Shown here one piece after another: positions 12,123 to 24,180 of a DNA stretch of 64,000 nucleotides; within the stretch, counting starts at the first letter, position 1; each line of letters begins with the position of its first letter. The notes beneath the pieces were generated by a model. That model worked only from the letters and a program-made list of their open reading frames with translations. It did no database searches and had not been told where the DNA came from. Source of the DNA: Astrothelium macrocarpum (Eukaryota > Ascomycota > Dothideomycetes > Trypetheliales > Trypetheliaceae); contig JAGEMR010000147.1 of NCBI GenBank assembly GCA_021030915.1, positions 1-64,000 of the forward strand, read 5' to 3'. The translations under genes and the position numbers were made by a program.

Positions 12123-12697
12123 CAATTCAATTTTTCATATATCGTCTAGGTATAGAGGGTAAAGGACACCGAAACAGGGTCATTTCCTAATCTGTCTAGA
12201 TCCCAGTGGGCTCATAGTCACGGAAAATTGTGTGGTGCAGAACTCAAAATGCGCTGTCGCCACTGGCGCCGACGTACAGGGTCGGGCGGTTCTGCAAGGC
12301 GAGCAAGTCAACTGTCGCCTCTTGCATCCGAGGGATACGGCCTTTAGGGGTTACTTTATTCGCAAGTGCACGCCAAACCCCGTCAGACAGTCCATGTGTT
12401 CTTACTAAGTTTTTGATTTCATCGCAATATTTACCAAAACTGAGCCATACGATCAGTTCCAACTTCATGCACAAATTCCGTCGCCAGTCAAAATTAGAGA
12501 CATAAATAATGTCGTTCCTGATCAAGAAACTTGAGAGGCATTTGCATGACAGTCGATGTGGTGTTCAATTCTGTAGACATTCTTTCTCAAGCGGCCTATT
12601 AGTCGTGCAGTACTTATTTATAGCAAACTGCCACCTCAGACAGTATAACAGAAAACCTCATTACCATTCGTGATATGTCACTCATCAGCGGCTAATC
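12123..12697. other. Convergent intergenic spacer
   Basis: Lies between the 3' ends of the ankyrin/ZZ gene and the DUF4484 gene. No coding signature was seen. Confidence 0.5.
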
Positions 12698-14873
12698 TTA
12701 TAGAATCCTTACGCCACAACACTCCACTCCACTCGTCTTCACATCTGCCTCCCTTCCAAACCATAACCGCATCGCCTCCTCCACAAACGTCTTATCCGAC
12801 GCACTCCAACAGTCCAGACCCAAATGCGCCAAGTCCTCCGCACTCACTACCACGGGCTCCCATCCATCATCCTCCTCCCTTCCCCCTTCCCTACCACTAT
12901 CATCCGCGCCCGCACCACCATCACCCTCATCGTCCCTCCCCACTGCCCAATCCCTCGTACTCACATCCTCTCCACCCGCATCCGTTCCCTCCTCCCTCGC
13001 CACCACCCCCGCCAGTCCCTCCACCAACCCCGCCGTCAACCCCTGAAAAAAAGCCACCACCACCATCTCCACTCCCCCATCTCCGCCCACCGTCTCCGTC
13101 AGCCGCGCACTACCCCTCCGCGCGCTTCGCCGTCGTCGCAGCGATCCCGATCCCGACCCCGGGCCGAGCGTCCCCGAAGCCGAGACCGAAGCGCCGAGCG
13201 AGCGGGCAAAGAGCGCGCGGTCCTGCACGGCTTCTTCCTCCTCCGGCGAGGACGACTCCGACGACGCGCGTTCGCCCGCGGACGCCCACCACAGGAAGGA
13301 GGTGTAGGCGAGCGCGGACCAGGTGCGCGGTTCGGTGATGGGCGCGGTGAGGGCGTCGTCTTCGGGGTCGGAGGCGTCTTCGGTTGCAGCAGATGGCGGT
13401 TCTGACGGGAGAAGTGGCGCGGTGTCGTCGGAGGTGGGGTCTGGTGTGGAGGCGGGAGTGGGATCGGTGGGGTTGCTGTCGTGATGGGCTTGTGGAGAGT
13501 GATTGTTGGATGTGGGGGCGGGGAGATGGGTGAGAGTATGGAGTTCACGGCGAAGGGTGCGGTAGCGGCGGAGATCGCGTTGGGTTGCTTTGATGGGTTT
13601 TTGGGCGGAGGTTTTGATGGTGGGCCAGCGCTTGGGTTGGTCGGGGTTTGATGATGCTGACGCGTAGCCGGGGGGGAGCTCGACTACGATGTCGTAGAGT
13701 TGGGTTTTCATGGCAAGGACCTCGTCTGTTGAGCATGCTACCCACCCCTGTTGCTGTGGGGGTGGCGTTGCAGTTGCGGAAAGCTGGGGAATGTCGTGGA
13801 CGCCTACTGAGAATAAGGCGCGGAAGCGTAAGGGTGGGTCTTTGACTGCAGGATTGGAGAAGAGCACATCTGCGGCGGAGGAAGGGATCGTGGAGATGAT
13901 GGAGAGATCGTAGACGAAGTTGCATGATTCGCGGACGGGAGGTTCGGCTATGATGAGGATCCGTTTGCGGAGTAGAGCTGCACGGTACAGGGGGAAAGAG
14001 AGAGGGCCAAAGGTATCGAGGAAGCGAAGGATTGAACGTGCAGGATGTGAGGGATGGAGGGATTGTTCGGGTTGAAGGAGGCCAGCTGCATTAGAAAATG
14101 TGCGAGATTTTCTTTGGGGAAGGCTTCCATTTGAGAATGCAGTGGGACCAAGAGATTCTCTACGCGTATTCGAGTCCGGTGTAGGTCTTCCATCAGAATG
14201 GTACCTATTCCAGTATTCTTCCAAAAGTTTGGTGTCTGTGGTATTTTTTGCAATGTGACTGGCCAGTATTCATCAGTGAATGATTTTCTACTTTCGAGAG
14301 TGTTCTCTTACGTCGCCAGATCCTGAAGGCGTTGTGTATGCAGCCAGCTCTGTCCTAGTCTCCCAGAACTGAGGGGCACAAGGATGCCCACGGCTACGAG
14401 ACGTGCATTTCGTTCGGACTCAGCAGCTACACCGCTCACGAAGGCGCTGATGCCCGCATAGTCACCATGTGTAAAGTATCTGTGTTCCAGGATCAGTCGA
14501 GTCCTTCCACGCCCTTTCTTGTCGAGGAAATGTCGTACATTAAGTCTTCCTTCACATTATGTAAACCGGACGGGAGTGACTTGTATTCCACCGCACCATC
14601 GAGTTCGACTGTGTAGGTTTAGTGGGAGATTTGGCTCGTAACTGAAGGCTTGCGGGACTAACTTCCTGAGAGGCTTCGCTTCCAAGCAATCGAATAGCTA
14701 AACTGATGTCAGCCTTCTGCCATTGGCTCGACTTGAGGCCATCTACAAGGCATTACTCACCCCACTTTGAGGTCGAATAGAATCAGGAAAGCAGCAGCTA
14801 GCGAAGGCAGAAGATCGATGTCATCCAGCGCAACGTCGGCATCGTCTTCTCCAGCTGAGGTCTTGTTTGACAT
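12698..14873 (-). CDS. DUF4484 / DENND11 (LCHN)-like DENN-family protein
   Basis: Predicted exons 14873-14761, 14697-14663, 14608-14539, 14479-14312, 14258-12698 (648 residues). The N-terminus reads LLPSLAAAFLILFDLKVG, then YSIAWKRSLSG, VEYKSLPSGLHNV and YFTHGDYAGISAFVS. These are the uDENN-like hallmarks of the fungal DUF4484 family. GPLSFPLYRAALLRKRILII and NFVYDLSIISTIP follow, and the C-terminus ends FVEEAMRLWFGR..VECCGVRI, typical of the family. Long acidic, Ser/Pro-rich linkers lie between. DENN-type proteins act on Rab GTPases in vesicle traffic; that role is family knowledge, not visible here. The last exon is strikingly GC-rich at 12700-13700, which creates long Pro/Arg shadow frames on the other strand. 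Each intron was placed by phase; the penultimate acceptor is CCAG. Confidence 0.82.
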
Positions 14874-15662
14874 GTTGAATAAAAGTCATGGTATTTGATT
14901 GAGGCAGTCCAGCCATAGGTGTTGTTCCGGCAGATGGAGTTTGGCGAAGGGCGGAGAGTGCAGCGGCCGAGGGTCCCGTCTCTTCTTCTTCTTCGTCGTC
15001 CCTGCTGCATCCATCTCCTATTCATCACTCACCTGTTTGTGTGAAAACATTTTATTGATCCTTGGATGAAATGTGACAAGGAAATCAGAATGTGAAAAAA
15101 TCGATAGCCTACATAACTACTCATGAGCCCAGTCCTACACGCGACTAACCGCTAGTACGGCGGGGAACACTTCGACTTTACAATAATATGATAATCGTGG
15201 TAGAACGTGATTTCCAAGGCTCTGGGAGGAAGCTGTTGTTCTCAAGTTGCAAAGCGGTCGAGATGGCTTCGGCCTCGCTATAGTCTCTTTCTAGATGCAA
15301 GGTTGGGTTGCCTTCATAGTCAAGATGTATTGCCTTTTTCTATTTTCCCAAAAGTCCATTGCAATTGTCACTTATTGCGACGTTTTTTTTTCTGTCAAAA
15401 ATATCAAGCTCAAAAAAGACGATCGATCATTTGTTTTGTAGACGAGGGGGTGTGGGGTTTGGAGTGTTGAATATCACAATTGCCTTTTCGAGCACACACG
15501 AGCATCACTCTCGCACCTACCCTCCTCCACTCCACGCTCTGAATGTCCCTGCTCCGCCTTTTTCTACGCACGCATCCTTGATTGCTCTATGCTTCCCTTT
15601 CATCGTATCTAAAATTCGACAAGGCTTTAAAAGAGTAAGATTCCTTTATTAACGTTTTCAAC
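14874..15662. promoter_or_regulatory. Divergent promoter region
   Basis: Shared upstream region of the DUF4484 gene (minus) and the YDG/SRA gene (plus), about 790 bp. Pyrimidine-rich runs (15480-15600) precede the plus-strand start, as often seen in ascomycete promoters. No specific operator can be named. Confidence 0.35.
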
Positions 15663-17335
15663 ATGTCTTCGAACCCAATGACAAAATTTCACACTCCTGA
15701 CGAGCTTAGAGGCATGGCTCGTTGGATCCGTGACGATCTTGATCCTCAGGTTGCTCGTGAAGGCCCCCAGGCAATCAGTGTGGATGATGTGCTGCACTTG
15801 CATGATACCCTCACAACATTCATAAACGATCCACTTGGTGCTGGCATTAATCTGTCAGCGTTGCGCTACTCTCGCATACACCAAGCAATCCTAGAAATCT
15901 CAACCAAAGCAACCCGATGGCCGGGGCGTCTTATTGACTTGTGTGATGATGTGATCAAAGTCTGGGAACGCTTGTTTGGTCCGCTCAAGGACGTGCCACT
16001 GGTGCTGTACGAACAAGGAGGCCGCTTGTGCGGTGTTTTGAAGCCGGGATACTTCACCCATGAGGTATACTGGACCAAAAATACTCCTTGGTTGAATACT
16101 AAAGATATCAACAGGAGATGCTGAAACAATTCAGAGGCCAACCAAAGTTTCGACGTGGAGCAACGAACATTCTCGATATGGCTGCACTTGAATATGGACA
16201 CCTTGGTTTCACACCTGGACAGTGAGTTGAGCGGACCATACTTTTCTTACTAAAACCCCGACTAATAGTTTTAAGGTGGTGGATTGATCCGATTTTCGCC
16301 TTTCGCGATGGCATTATTAGTGACCTTGGTGATGATGAAGACATTGTTCATGATGAAACCGGTGCCTATGCTGTTGTGCTCAGCGGCTCAAATGAAACCA
16401 AATGTACTGATGCAAGCGCCTTCACTCTTCGCACAAAACCCTCCGACAAAGGTAGGTATCGTTTGACCGCTGGAGACGCTAATTCGCGTAACCCGGTCCG
16501 TGTTCTTCGTGCATACAATCTCAATTCACCCTGGGCCCCTAAAGTTGGTATCCGATACGATGGCTTGTATGTGCCATTCCACATACACCAGAAAGCAGTT
16601 ACTGATCAACCCAGATACAAAACCAGTGGCTGGTCTCTTACACACGAAAACGGTATCGTATACAGCATTCACTTCATCCGCGAACCCAACCAGCGATCAA
16701 TGGAGGAAGTGCTTCGTCGTCCATGGGCTGATGAAAGAGAGGATTACGCCGAATACAAACGCCTTCGTAACGTGTGGCGCGAAGAATCCCGTAAAAAGCG
16801 CGTAGAAAAACGCGAGCATCATTTCGAACTTGCTCGGAAATACGTGCAATCCTTGGAAAGATCTGGCGAGGAATCAACGGACCCCGTTCCCGATCAATTT
16901 GAAGAGCTACAAAAGCTTCGGAAGCGAGGGTCAACGGATAAAGATAAAGCCGCCAAGCTCCTCAAGCAGCCTCAACTTCCGGACGAAGTGAATCCGGAAC
17001 GACCAAACCTTCAGTCTTACACATCTGATCAAACTACTGCAGCGTCTCGCTCATTCAAGACCGCGCTAAAAATCACACCTGAGGCTACTGTTACCAAAGA
17101 CGGCTCTACAGACGAGGCAAAGCGCCGGCCTACACGATTATACGATGGATCGGAGGACCAGCAGGAATCTGCCTCTTCCAGTGCAAGCGATACTCCTCCC
17201 CCAAAGACATCTAGCAACGCTGCCGTTGAGATTGGTCGGCGATTCGCTTATATGAATTTGGGCGAATTACAATCTATCAATGCTATGTATTCTGAGCATG
17301 TCCATCCGCGCAAGGCATCTGGTGATCGCTCTTAA
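15663..17335 (+). CDS. YDG/SRA-domain protein
   Basis: Predicted exons 15663-16064, 16115-16221, 16276-16566, 16615-17335 (506 residues). The SRA-YDG fold is recognised from YGHLGFTPGQWW (entry strand), DETGAYAVVLSGSNE, NPVRVLRAYN and the signature RYDGLYKTSGW. The fourth exon junction removes a 48-nt in-frame intron (GTATGT..CCCAG) that would otherwise interrupt the YDGLY motif. A helical N-terminal 130 residues precedes the domain, and a Lys/Glu-rich coiled-coil-like segment and Ser/Thr-rich tail follow. SRA domains of animals, plants and bacteria bind hemi-methylated or modified DNA; fungal members are little studied. No RING, PHD or SET domain is visible, so this is a stand-alone SRA protein, possibly a reader of modified DNA in a genome showing RIP. 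Confidence 0.8.
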
Positions 17336-17589
17336 CTGGGGGTTGCCCCGGTCTCTCTTCAGTAATTAAATAGCTCATGCAGTATGATCTGCTCATTTGA
17401 CACATACCTCTGCTGTAGTACTAGCCGCCGAAAGGTAGCTGGAGATAATATTGGCTTGATTCATGCGTTAGGGGCCCCTCAGTATAATTGTTCCGGGCAG
17501 TTGTTTCCCATGCATCCAGACAACGACCAAACGTTCATTAGAGTTTAGGACCTACTGGGGTCCCCCGAAAGTTATAAACGGCGTCAAAA

Positions 17590-18630
17590 ATGACGCAATC
17601 CATCTCATGCTTAAATCATCCTCTTCTCATCCTCAAATCCTCAACCCCCCATTCTCCCCAAATCCCAAGCCTCTCTCCAATGCCACCATCATCACCACCA
17701 CCACCCGGTCCCCAACCAGCCTACACCCCCTCCCCCACATCCTCCCTCCACCCCACCCTCCCCTTCTACACCCACCTCCCCACCCACCCACGCCACCTCA
17801 CCACCACCCACACCATCCCGCCCCGCTCGGGTCTCGCCATCGCCATCCCGCGCACGGCCATCCTCCGCATCTCGACCCCGACGGGCCCACAAGTCGCGGA
17901 CTTCAACGCGTGGCACTTGTCCAACCCGCGCGAGTGCTTCTGGGCCGCGCGCACGCGCCAGCTGCACCGCGCGCACCTGCGCGTGCGCGACCGCCTGTGG
18001 AGCTGTCTGCCGTACCTGCGGCCGCTGGCGACGGTCGTGGGCGACAGCATCAATGCGCGGGCCGCAAGAGGAGATGGTGGAGGGGTGGATGGCGCGCATG
18101 GTGGGTTGGATGGTGGGGGGAGGAGTGTGTGGGGCGGGAGGGTGCATGATTTGTTGGGGACGCGGTGTGATCCTTATGTGGATGGGGTTTTGATGGGGGA
18201 GGGGGGTGGGGGGTATGATTTTCGTTGTCATTCGAATCTGGTGAGGGCTGTGAGGGAGTGGGGGTTGGAGGAACGTGATGTACACGATGTTGTTAATCTG
18301 TTTCAGGTGACGGGGCTGGATGAGGAGGGGAGGTATTTTATGGAGCCGAGTCCGGCGAGGGAGGGGGATTTTATTGAGTTTTTTGCAGAAACGGATTTGT
18401 TGGTTGCGGTGAGTACTTGTCCCGGGGGAGATTTGAGTAAGTGGGGTTGGGGAGAGGGAAAGGGGGAGGAGATGAGAGAAGTATGTCGGCCGCTGAAGTT
18501 GGAGATATTTGAGTTGGATGGGAAAGACGAACTACTGAGGGATTGGAAGGAGCCAGAACCCATGTGGAAAAAATACAGGGGGGTGCATGGGATGAAAATT
18601 CCGATGGGGGAGGGCGATGTGGAAAAGTAG
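17590..18630 (+). CDS. DUF1989 (urea carboxylase-associated) family protein
   Basis: Single exon, 346 residues. After a Pro/Thr/His-rich leader the family core appears: PRSGLAIAIPRTAILRIS, VADFNAWHLSNPRECFW, HDLLGTRCDPY, YDFRCHSNLVRAV, DVVNLFQVTGL and DFIEFFAETDLLVAVSTCPGGD. These match DUF1989. Bacterial relatives are encoded with urea amidolyase systems and have conserved Cys and acidic residues; the fungal enzyme's reaction is not known. A second in-frame ATG (MPPSS, about residue 31) could be the start, since the first 30 residues are Pro/Ser low-complexity. The 5' half is GC-rich. It lies alone between the SRA gene and the regulator. Confidence 0.85.
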   Translation: MTQSISCLNHPLLILKSSTPHSPQIPSLSPMPPSSPPPPGPQPAYTPSPTSSLHPTLPFYTHLPTHPRHLTTTHTIPPRSGLAIAIPRTAILRISTPTGPQVADFNAWHLSNPRECFWAARTRQLHRAHLRVRDRLWSCLPYLRPLATVVGDSINARAARGDGGGVDGAHGGLDGGGRSVWGGRVHDLLGTRCDPYVDGVLMGEGGGGYDFRCHSNLVRAVREWGLEERDVHDVVNLFQVTGLDEEGRYFMEPSPAREGDFIEFFAETDLLVAVSTCPGGDLSKWGWGEGKGEEMREVCRPLKLEIFELDGKDELLRDWKEPEPMWKKYRGVHGMKIPMGEGDVEK

Positions 18631-19053
18631 TCTGATGCTACATTGGTGAGAAGCATAAATGGATGTACTGATGGGGTGATTTTTTTGCATCATAACAGCT
18701 TCCTTTTCAGGGGGTATCTAGTTGAGAAGTACAAATACCGTGATCCAGCCCAAACCTCACCGTGATCGACTTGTCCCATGAAAACCGAAGCTCCATTTGC
18801 CACATCTCGAATCGAAACGTAATATTTGTACAAGACATAATCGACCACAAGGTCACAAAGTCAAACTAAACGCCGGACAAATTACATGATTCAAATTAGA
18901 TACTGAAGTTCACCTTACCGAGTCTGTGCACCTCAACCAGGGAAATGCTATGTGCCAATCCGAAAGCCTAGATCTAATGATTCAAGGGAACATGAAAAAG
19001 ATTTGTCATGTCTGGCTTGCGCTAGAGCTAAGTTGGATGTGCATCATAAAGCA
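18631..19053. other. Convergent intergenic spacer
   Basis: Shared 3' flank of the DUF1989 gene and the Zn2Cys6 regulator. No gene was seen. Confidence 0.5.
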
Positions 19054-22000
19054 CTATCCTGCTTGTCCTGTTGAATTCGGGCTAAGCTGCTGGTGCGGAT
19101 ACATATTCGCATCTGCAACATCAAAATTATTTAAAAAGTCTTGCGGTAGATATTCGAGCCACGGCATCATCTCATTACCCAAGGCACTCATGTCGATGTC
19201 TTGGCTTTCGATGGTCATGTCGCCAAAATGGCTAACTTCAGGCGCTCCAGCGCTAGCTGAAAAGTTTGAAAGAGGAGTCGCGCCAGATCGGACCTGTGGA
19301 TACTGTGATTCCTGGGAACTGTTCCGATAAAGGTTAGGAGGTCGAGACGAGGCGGGGAAGGCTTGAGGATTCATGTGACTGGCATATCTCGCTGCCGATG
19401 CAGAAGTCGGTTTGTTTTGTGGACGGCCATGTGTGTCTGTGCTATTTGGATAGCTGCCCCATGGTACTACATTCTTTCTATAGGAACCTCCAGTGTCGAG
19501 TCCGCGACCAAAGCCAGATTGTCCTGCCGGGTCGCCGTATGAATTTGGAGGAGGCTCTACATAGGTGTCGGAGGGCGAAGGTCGACTTGCTTCAGTGAAA
19601 GCAGGGCTTGATTGTGTACTTGAAAGAGGATGATGCTGCTGACGGGCTCGATTTGCCGTAGGTTGGTTCATATTATTGGAGGTCGAATTGGGATAAAGAA
19701 AAGCAAGGCTGCTGCTGGGAGAATTCATTGTTCCAGTCAAGGACCAGCCAATAGCTACTTGTGTCAGCTTGAAAGCATTTTTAATGCAGAGATAGTCGGT
19801 TTTCTTCGACATAATGAACTCACCATTCGTCATATCCACATTTACATTTGGGAGCTTTGGGCTACTAGACAACATGTTGGGCGGTAATTGCGAATGACCA
19901 GTACCAACGACAGGCGTACTAAATTGAGAGTCTGAGAAATTATTCTCCCATGAAGTTTTTCGTCTCCACCCAGGTGAAGTAAAGTTGGGTTCTCGGCTTG
20001 GCGTCTCCAGTGCGCAAAACTCCTCCTCTTTGGTGTAGAGGACAGGCTCGACTATTCCCTTGGCCTTTTGATCGAGAACAGTGAGAATGTACTTTGCTCC
20101 TGCCCAATAGTATTCAAGATTTTCCAAGGCTCTATGGCAGCGCTGGTAATTTTGATTCGCTGCTGTCGCGAGCAATGTGTGCTTCGCGAGCTGCTTTGAA
20201 TCACTTTTTGAACCAATGGTCGTAGATCTCGAAAAATTTCTAGGACTTAAGCTATCATCACCGCTGCTGCTTGGGGTAGCTTTAATGTCTGCTACCATAC
20301 CGGCGGATGTAGGAGGAGGTGTGGGGTTGCGCGATTGAGGATTAGAAGTTGTTGTGTGGATCATTGTTTCATTCAAGAATGCACATCCAGCAATGTAGAC
20401 AGGTTGACTTTTCAGCACTCAGCATCTTGTTTTTGGAAACCAAAATTATCAAACTCACCTTATGAATGGATTTCCCAGGGCGGCCTTAGCGTCCGTGAGT
20501 TCTGCAAATGCCAGAATGTCGGCGATTGTTTTGGCGCTGGACATTGAGAGCTCTCTTGAATTTGATACTAATTGCTGGATCTTTCCTTCGAACGTATGAA
20601 GTAGCGTTGGCTGGTGTAGTAGAACAATAAGAGTGTGGAACCAGAAATGTAGTAGAACAAAAGTACCGCCTTGCGAAGCCTTTACGTATCGCTGAAAGTT
20701 GATTGCGTTGAAATGCAGTTTCGGCGATAGACCTTGATAAATCTGGGTCAATTGAGCTTCCACAGCTGCTAGCTGTCGTGGAACGTCTGTCGTCATTTGG
20801 GTTGCTTCCTTGATACGATTAAGCACGTCTGTAACCTGTCCGTAGAGATGGATGACACGAATCAATGCCGCAAAAGGAGTCGGCCAATCCGTCCCGGGGA
20901 TACAAGTGTTCATTGATGGAAATGCAACCTCAATATCGCTATCGTTGAGAGTTACAGGACGACCAGTTCCAGAGGAAATGACACGGTCCAAGAAAAAGAC
21001 CGCCCAAAAAGTATCAAGCCGTTCACGCTCCACAGCCCTTTGCTCTTGGACTGATTGGGGTTCAGGATATTTGTCAACCGGTGTTGCAAGAGCTATGTGT
21101 TCGCTTTTGTCTTCTTCCATCGGCGTCTGGCTAGATTCCAGTTTGACAGACTTTGGGGTCGGCCCATCACATCCCTCATATTTGAGTCCATTGATGTTCT
21201 GCATGCCCAAATCTTGCGCCATTCGAATAGCAATCCCCAGATACATCCAGAGACCAGAATCTCGATTGCGGCCAAATTCGTCGTATGCCAACAAAAGCGC
21301 TGCCTGGACAGCGCCTACACTTGGACAGGGAAAGGTGTCAATGATTGCAGATTTGGCTCGTTGAGCAAAGACAAGGCCGTACTCTGACGGCGAGACGCAA
21401 TGCTTCTCCATATGACCGTCTCCATTTACGTGGGAATTCTTCAGCATAGGGTGCTGAGAAAAGCGTGCGGCCATTGCGCATACCGAGTCAACCAGGATGG
21501 CTTCGACTTCCTTCTGTTCCAAGTCACGCATGAAACGTTCCTTTTGAAGGAATGGGAAGTTGCAGCCCAAATGATCGAAAAAGGTCGAACAGAGGTGAGT
21601 AATGAGTTCGCTTGGCGGCATGCGCGAGTTGTCGTAAAAGGGTATTGCCAGAGGCGTCCGAACATCGCTAATCATTTGGGATGGAGTTGCTGGATGCATT
21701 TGATGCGTCCCGGCAATTGTGCTGGCACCATCGCCAAACGGAGACAGAACGCCCGTATCCGAAGTCGAAGCTGCACCACCACCACCTGGTCGATGCTCTC
21801 TCACTTTGACAATCATTTGCTTAAAGCCTGGCATAATTGCGGTTGGACCAAAATAGCGAAAGTACGGCATCCGATTCCGGTTGAGTCCAAGCGCCGGAGG
21901 TTTAAAAGAGGACGCATCATCGTCAGATTGGCCAGGAAGCCGGTGAGGCCGTGAATGAGACGGATGATTTTCTCCGTCCTTTTCGAATGCAGTGGCCAGT

Positions 22001-22557
22001 GCGGGTGGCGAAAGTTTTGCAGTCTCCTGTGGTCGTCCTGGGGAGTGACGGGGAAATAGGCTGGTATGCTTTTGCACATATGATTCAGAGGAACTGTCAG
22101 TAGGAGATCGCTTTGGATACCTCTCTTTATCCACATTTCCGCCAGTCCCGCTGCGACTGATGTCGCCGGCAATGGCGTGTTTGGATGAATGGGGCGAGTC
22201 GGTCACGTAGCCACCACAGACTTGATTGTTCGTCTCGCACGTCTTGCATGTAGGCCTTTCTCCGGAACAGCCTGTCTTGCGTTTGCGACAAGTCACACAT
22301 CTAGCCCTATATCAGCCAAACGATGACAGCGGATGAAAGTCAAGAGGGATGGAAGGCATCAAAGCGGTAATCCGAGCGCTGGGCATGCGCAATGGTCGCG
22401 GGTCCGCCTATTAGAGTTGAAGCAGGAATACTCACGCTGAACTGATGCGGCGGCGCTTGGTGTGTGGTTGGCCTTGGTTGGTGATGAATCTCAGCGCCTT
22501 CTTCTGCTGGCCAGCGCCCGGCTCCGCGACAGACGCTCCGCCGCTGGTCGAATTCAT
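19054..22557 (-). CDS. Zn2Cys6 (GAL4-type) transcription factor with fungal regulator middle domain
   Basis: Predicted exons 22557-22436, 22306-20459, 20407-19824, 19757-19054 (1085 residues). A basic KRRRISSAA stretch leads into the binuclear cluster CVTCRKRKTGC..CKTC..C (about residues 43-72), split by a 129-nt intron just before the first Cys. The Fungal_trans region (PF04082-like) runs through about 260-600, with HLCSTFFDHLGCNFPFLQ, LLLAYDEFGRNRDSGLWMYLG and DTFWAVFFLDRVISSGTGRP. The C-terminal third is Ser/Pro/Asn/Gln-rich, as in activation domains. An in-frame 66-nt intron (GTGAGT..ACAAG) was removed near TNVAIGWSL. It should act as a sequence-specific nuclear regulator; the target pathway cannot be told from the sequence. 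It is divergent from ATP12 across about 420 bp. Confidence 0.85.
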
Positions 22558-22979
22558 ACCTCTCGTCGGCGCAGGTGCGGCCAGCTCGAAGCATGTGGGA
22601 GATCTGGGGCGACAGAAATCTTAGAGCCGCCGATGAACGCACTCCCCCTGACAATATCTCCTCCGGCTGGGCAGTGAATGAATAGGACAGTGAGCAAGAG
22701 CAAGATCATGGCGTGAGGAGACCGCAGCGGACGGAGGGAGCATGCGGGCCAGATATCTGAGCCAGGTTGAGCCCAGGACGTGGCCCTAGTCTTCCCCAGA
22801 TGGACTGCGGATGGGATCTGTTGATCCCACTATAGCGGGGATCCAAGAGCTTGCCACGGAGCCAGCATGCCCAATGCTCCCTGCCGCTTCCCGGTCTCTG
22901 CCCAAAGCTGTGGTCTAGCCGATTGCTCTCTCTTTCCTCGCCTGTCCTCCTTTGCTTCTTCACCCTCGCCGCAGGGACA
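22558..22979. promoter_or_regulatory. Divergent promoter between the regulator and ATP12
   Basis: About 420 bp shared upstream region. Open frames crossing it are GC-driven shadows. No TATA element or operator is obvious. Confidence 0.35.
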
Positions 22980-24180
22980 ATGTCAGCTCGCAATCCGGTC
23001 CCTCTGTTGCGGTGCGCTCGCCATGCACGACCCTCACCTAGCAGCAGTCGCTTGACGGCATCGCCCCCTCGGCGTTCCCGATGCTTGCACGCTACCGCCA
23101 TCCAACCAGCTACCGCCATTTCCAAGGTCATTGGCATAGGCCCTCCCCCCGACCCGCCCGTCCCCGCCTCGTCCAAGTACGATGACCGTTTGCAACGGAA
23201 GCGGAAGCAGCTAGAGCTCCTGCAGCGCGGCCAATCTGCCCGGCCAAATCCCGCAAGATCACCCTCGCCTCTCCAGAAGCGCTTCTGGAGGGATGTCTCA
23301 GTTAAAGAGACTGCAGGTACGCTCTGCCCAGCTGAGACACATCTAGGCATTCCAGGCGTGGAGCTTGGGTTGGATCATCGCTAAGCCACGTCTAGATGGA
23401 GTGCAAATTTTGCTTGACGCGAGACCGGTCCGCACCGCAGCCAAGAACATCCTTCTGCTCCCCCACGACAAGCACCAGCTGGCGACGGCCATTGCGCTGG
23501 AATGGGACCTCTTGGTTTCGTCGCAGCAGGCCCTCAAACAGCACTATATACCACTCACCTCTCTAACTAATCGCGCGCTCGAGATAGAGGCGGCGGACGA
23601 ACAAGGCAACAGCTACATCCGCAACGAACTCATCAACACTGTAATGAGGTACTTGGACACGGACACGCTGTTGTGCTGGGCACCTGAAGCGAACATACAT
23701 GATCCAGCTGAACGTGAGCAAGACGGCAGTCTGAGAGATAGGCAGATGCAAGTGGCACAGCCCATCATTTCTTACTTGGCACAGTACATTTGGCCAGGGC
23801 TGGAGATTAGGCCCATTCTAGGTACCGATAGTATCATACCTGAGAAGCAGCCTCAGATGACCACAGAGGTTATTCGAGGTTGGCTTGCGGGTCTACCAGG
23901 CTGGGAGCTAGCAGGGTTGGAACGTGGTGTGCTCGCGACAAAAAGTCTGCTAGTTGCAGCACGCCTGTTGGTCCAATGGAGCCCGGAATTTGCACGCATT
24001 CGAGCAAATATCGCGGAACCTACCAAATTCGGAATTGACGAAGCAGCCGAGGCTTCAAGTGTAGAGGTCCGTTGGCAGACGGGCCGATGGGGCGAAGTTG
24101 AAGATAGCCATGATGTCGAAAGGGAAGACTTGAGGCGACAACTGGGAAGTGTAATACTTGTCGTCCACAGTAGCGGGTGA
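22980..24180 (+). CDS. ATP12: Mitochondrial F1-ATPase assembly chaperone Atp12
   Basis: Two exons, 22980-23316 and 23396-24180 (373 residues). The N-terminus is Arg/Ser-rich and free of acidic residues (MSARNPVPLLRCARHARPS), as in a mitochondrial presequence. The ATP12 core follows: LQKRFWRDVSVKETADGVQI, LLDARPVRTAAKN, LATAIALEWDLL, PLTSLTNRALEIE and NELINTVMRYLDTDTLLCW, with GWELAGLERGVLATKSLLVAARL near the C-terminus. The intron acceptor at GTCTAG was chosen over earlier AGs because it alone keeps frame and gives the family sequence DGVQILLDARPV. Known role: it binds the F1 alpha subunit in the matrix and prevents its aggregation before F1 assembly. Confidence 0.93.

Noticed and set aside
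12670..13405. Long Pro/Arg/His-rich plus-strand open frames
   Set aside because: They overlap the conserved DUF4484 gene on the other strand and reflect its GC-rich codons; no domain of their own.
17607..18285. Overlapping Pro/His/Arg-rich frames on both strands
   Set aside because: The conserved DUF1989 frame occupies the region; the others have no recognisable motif.
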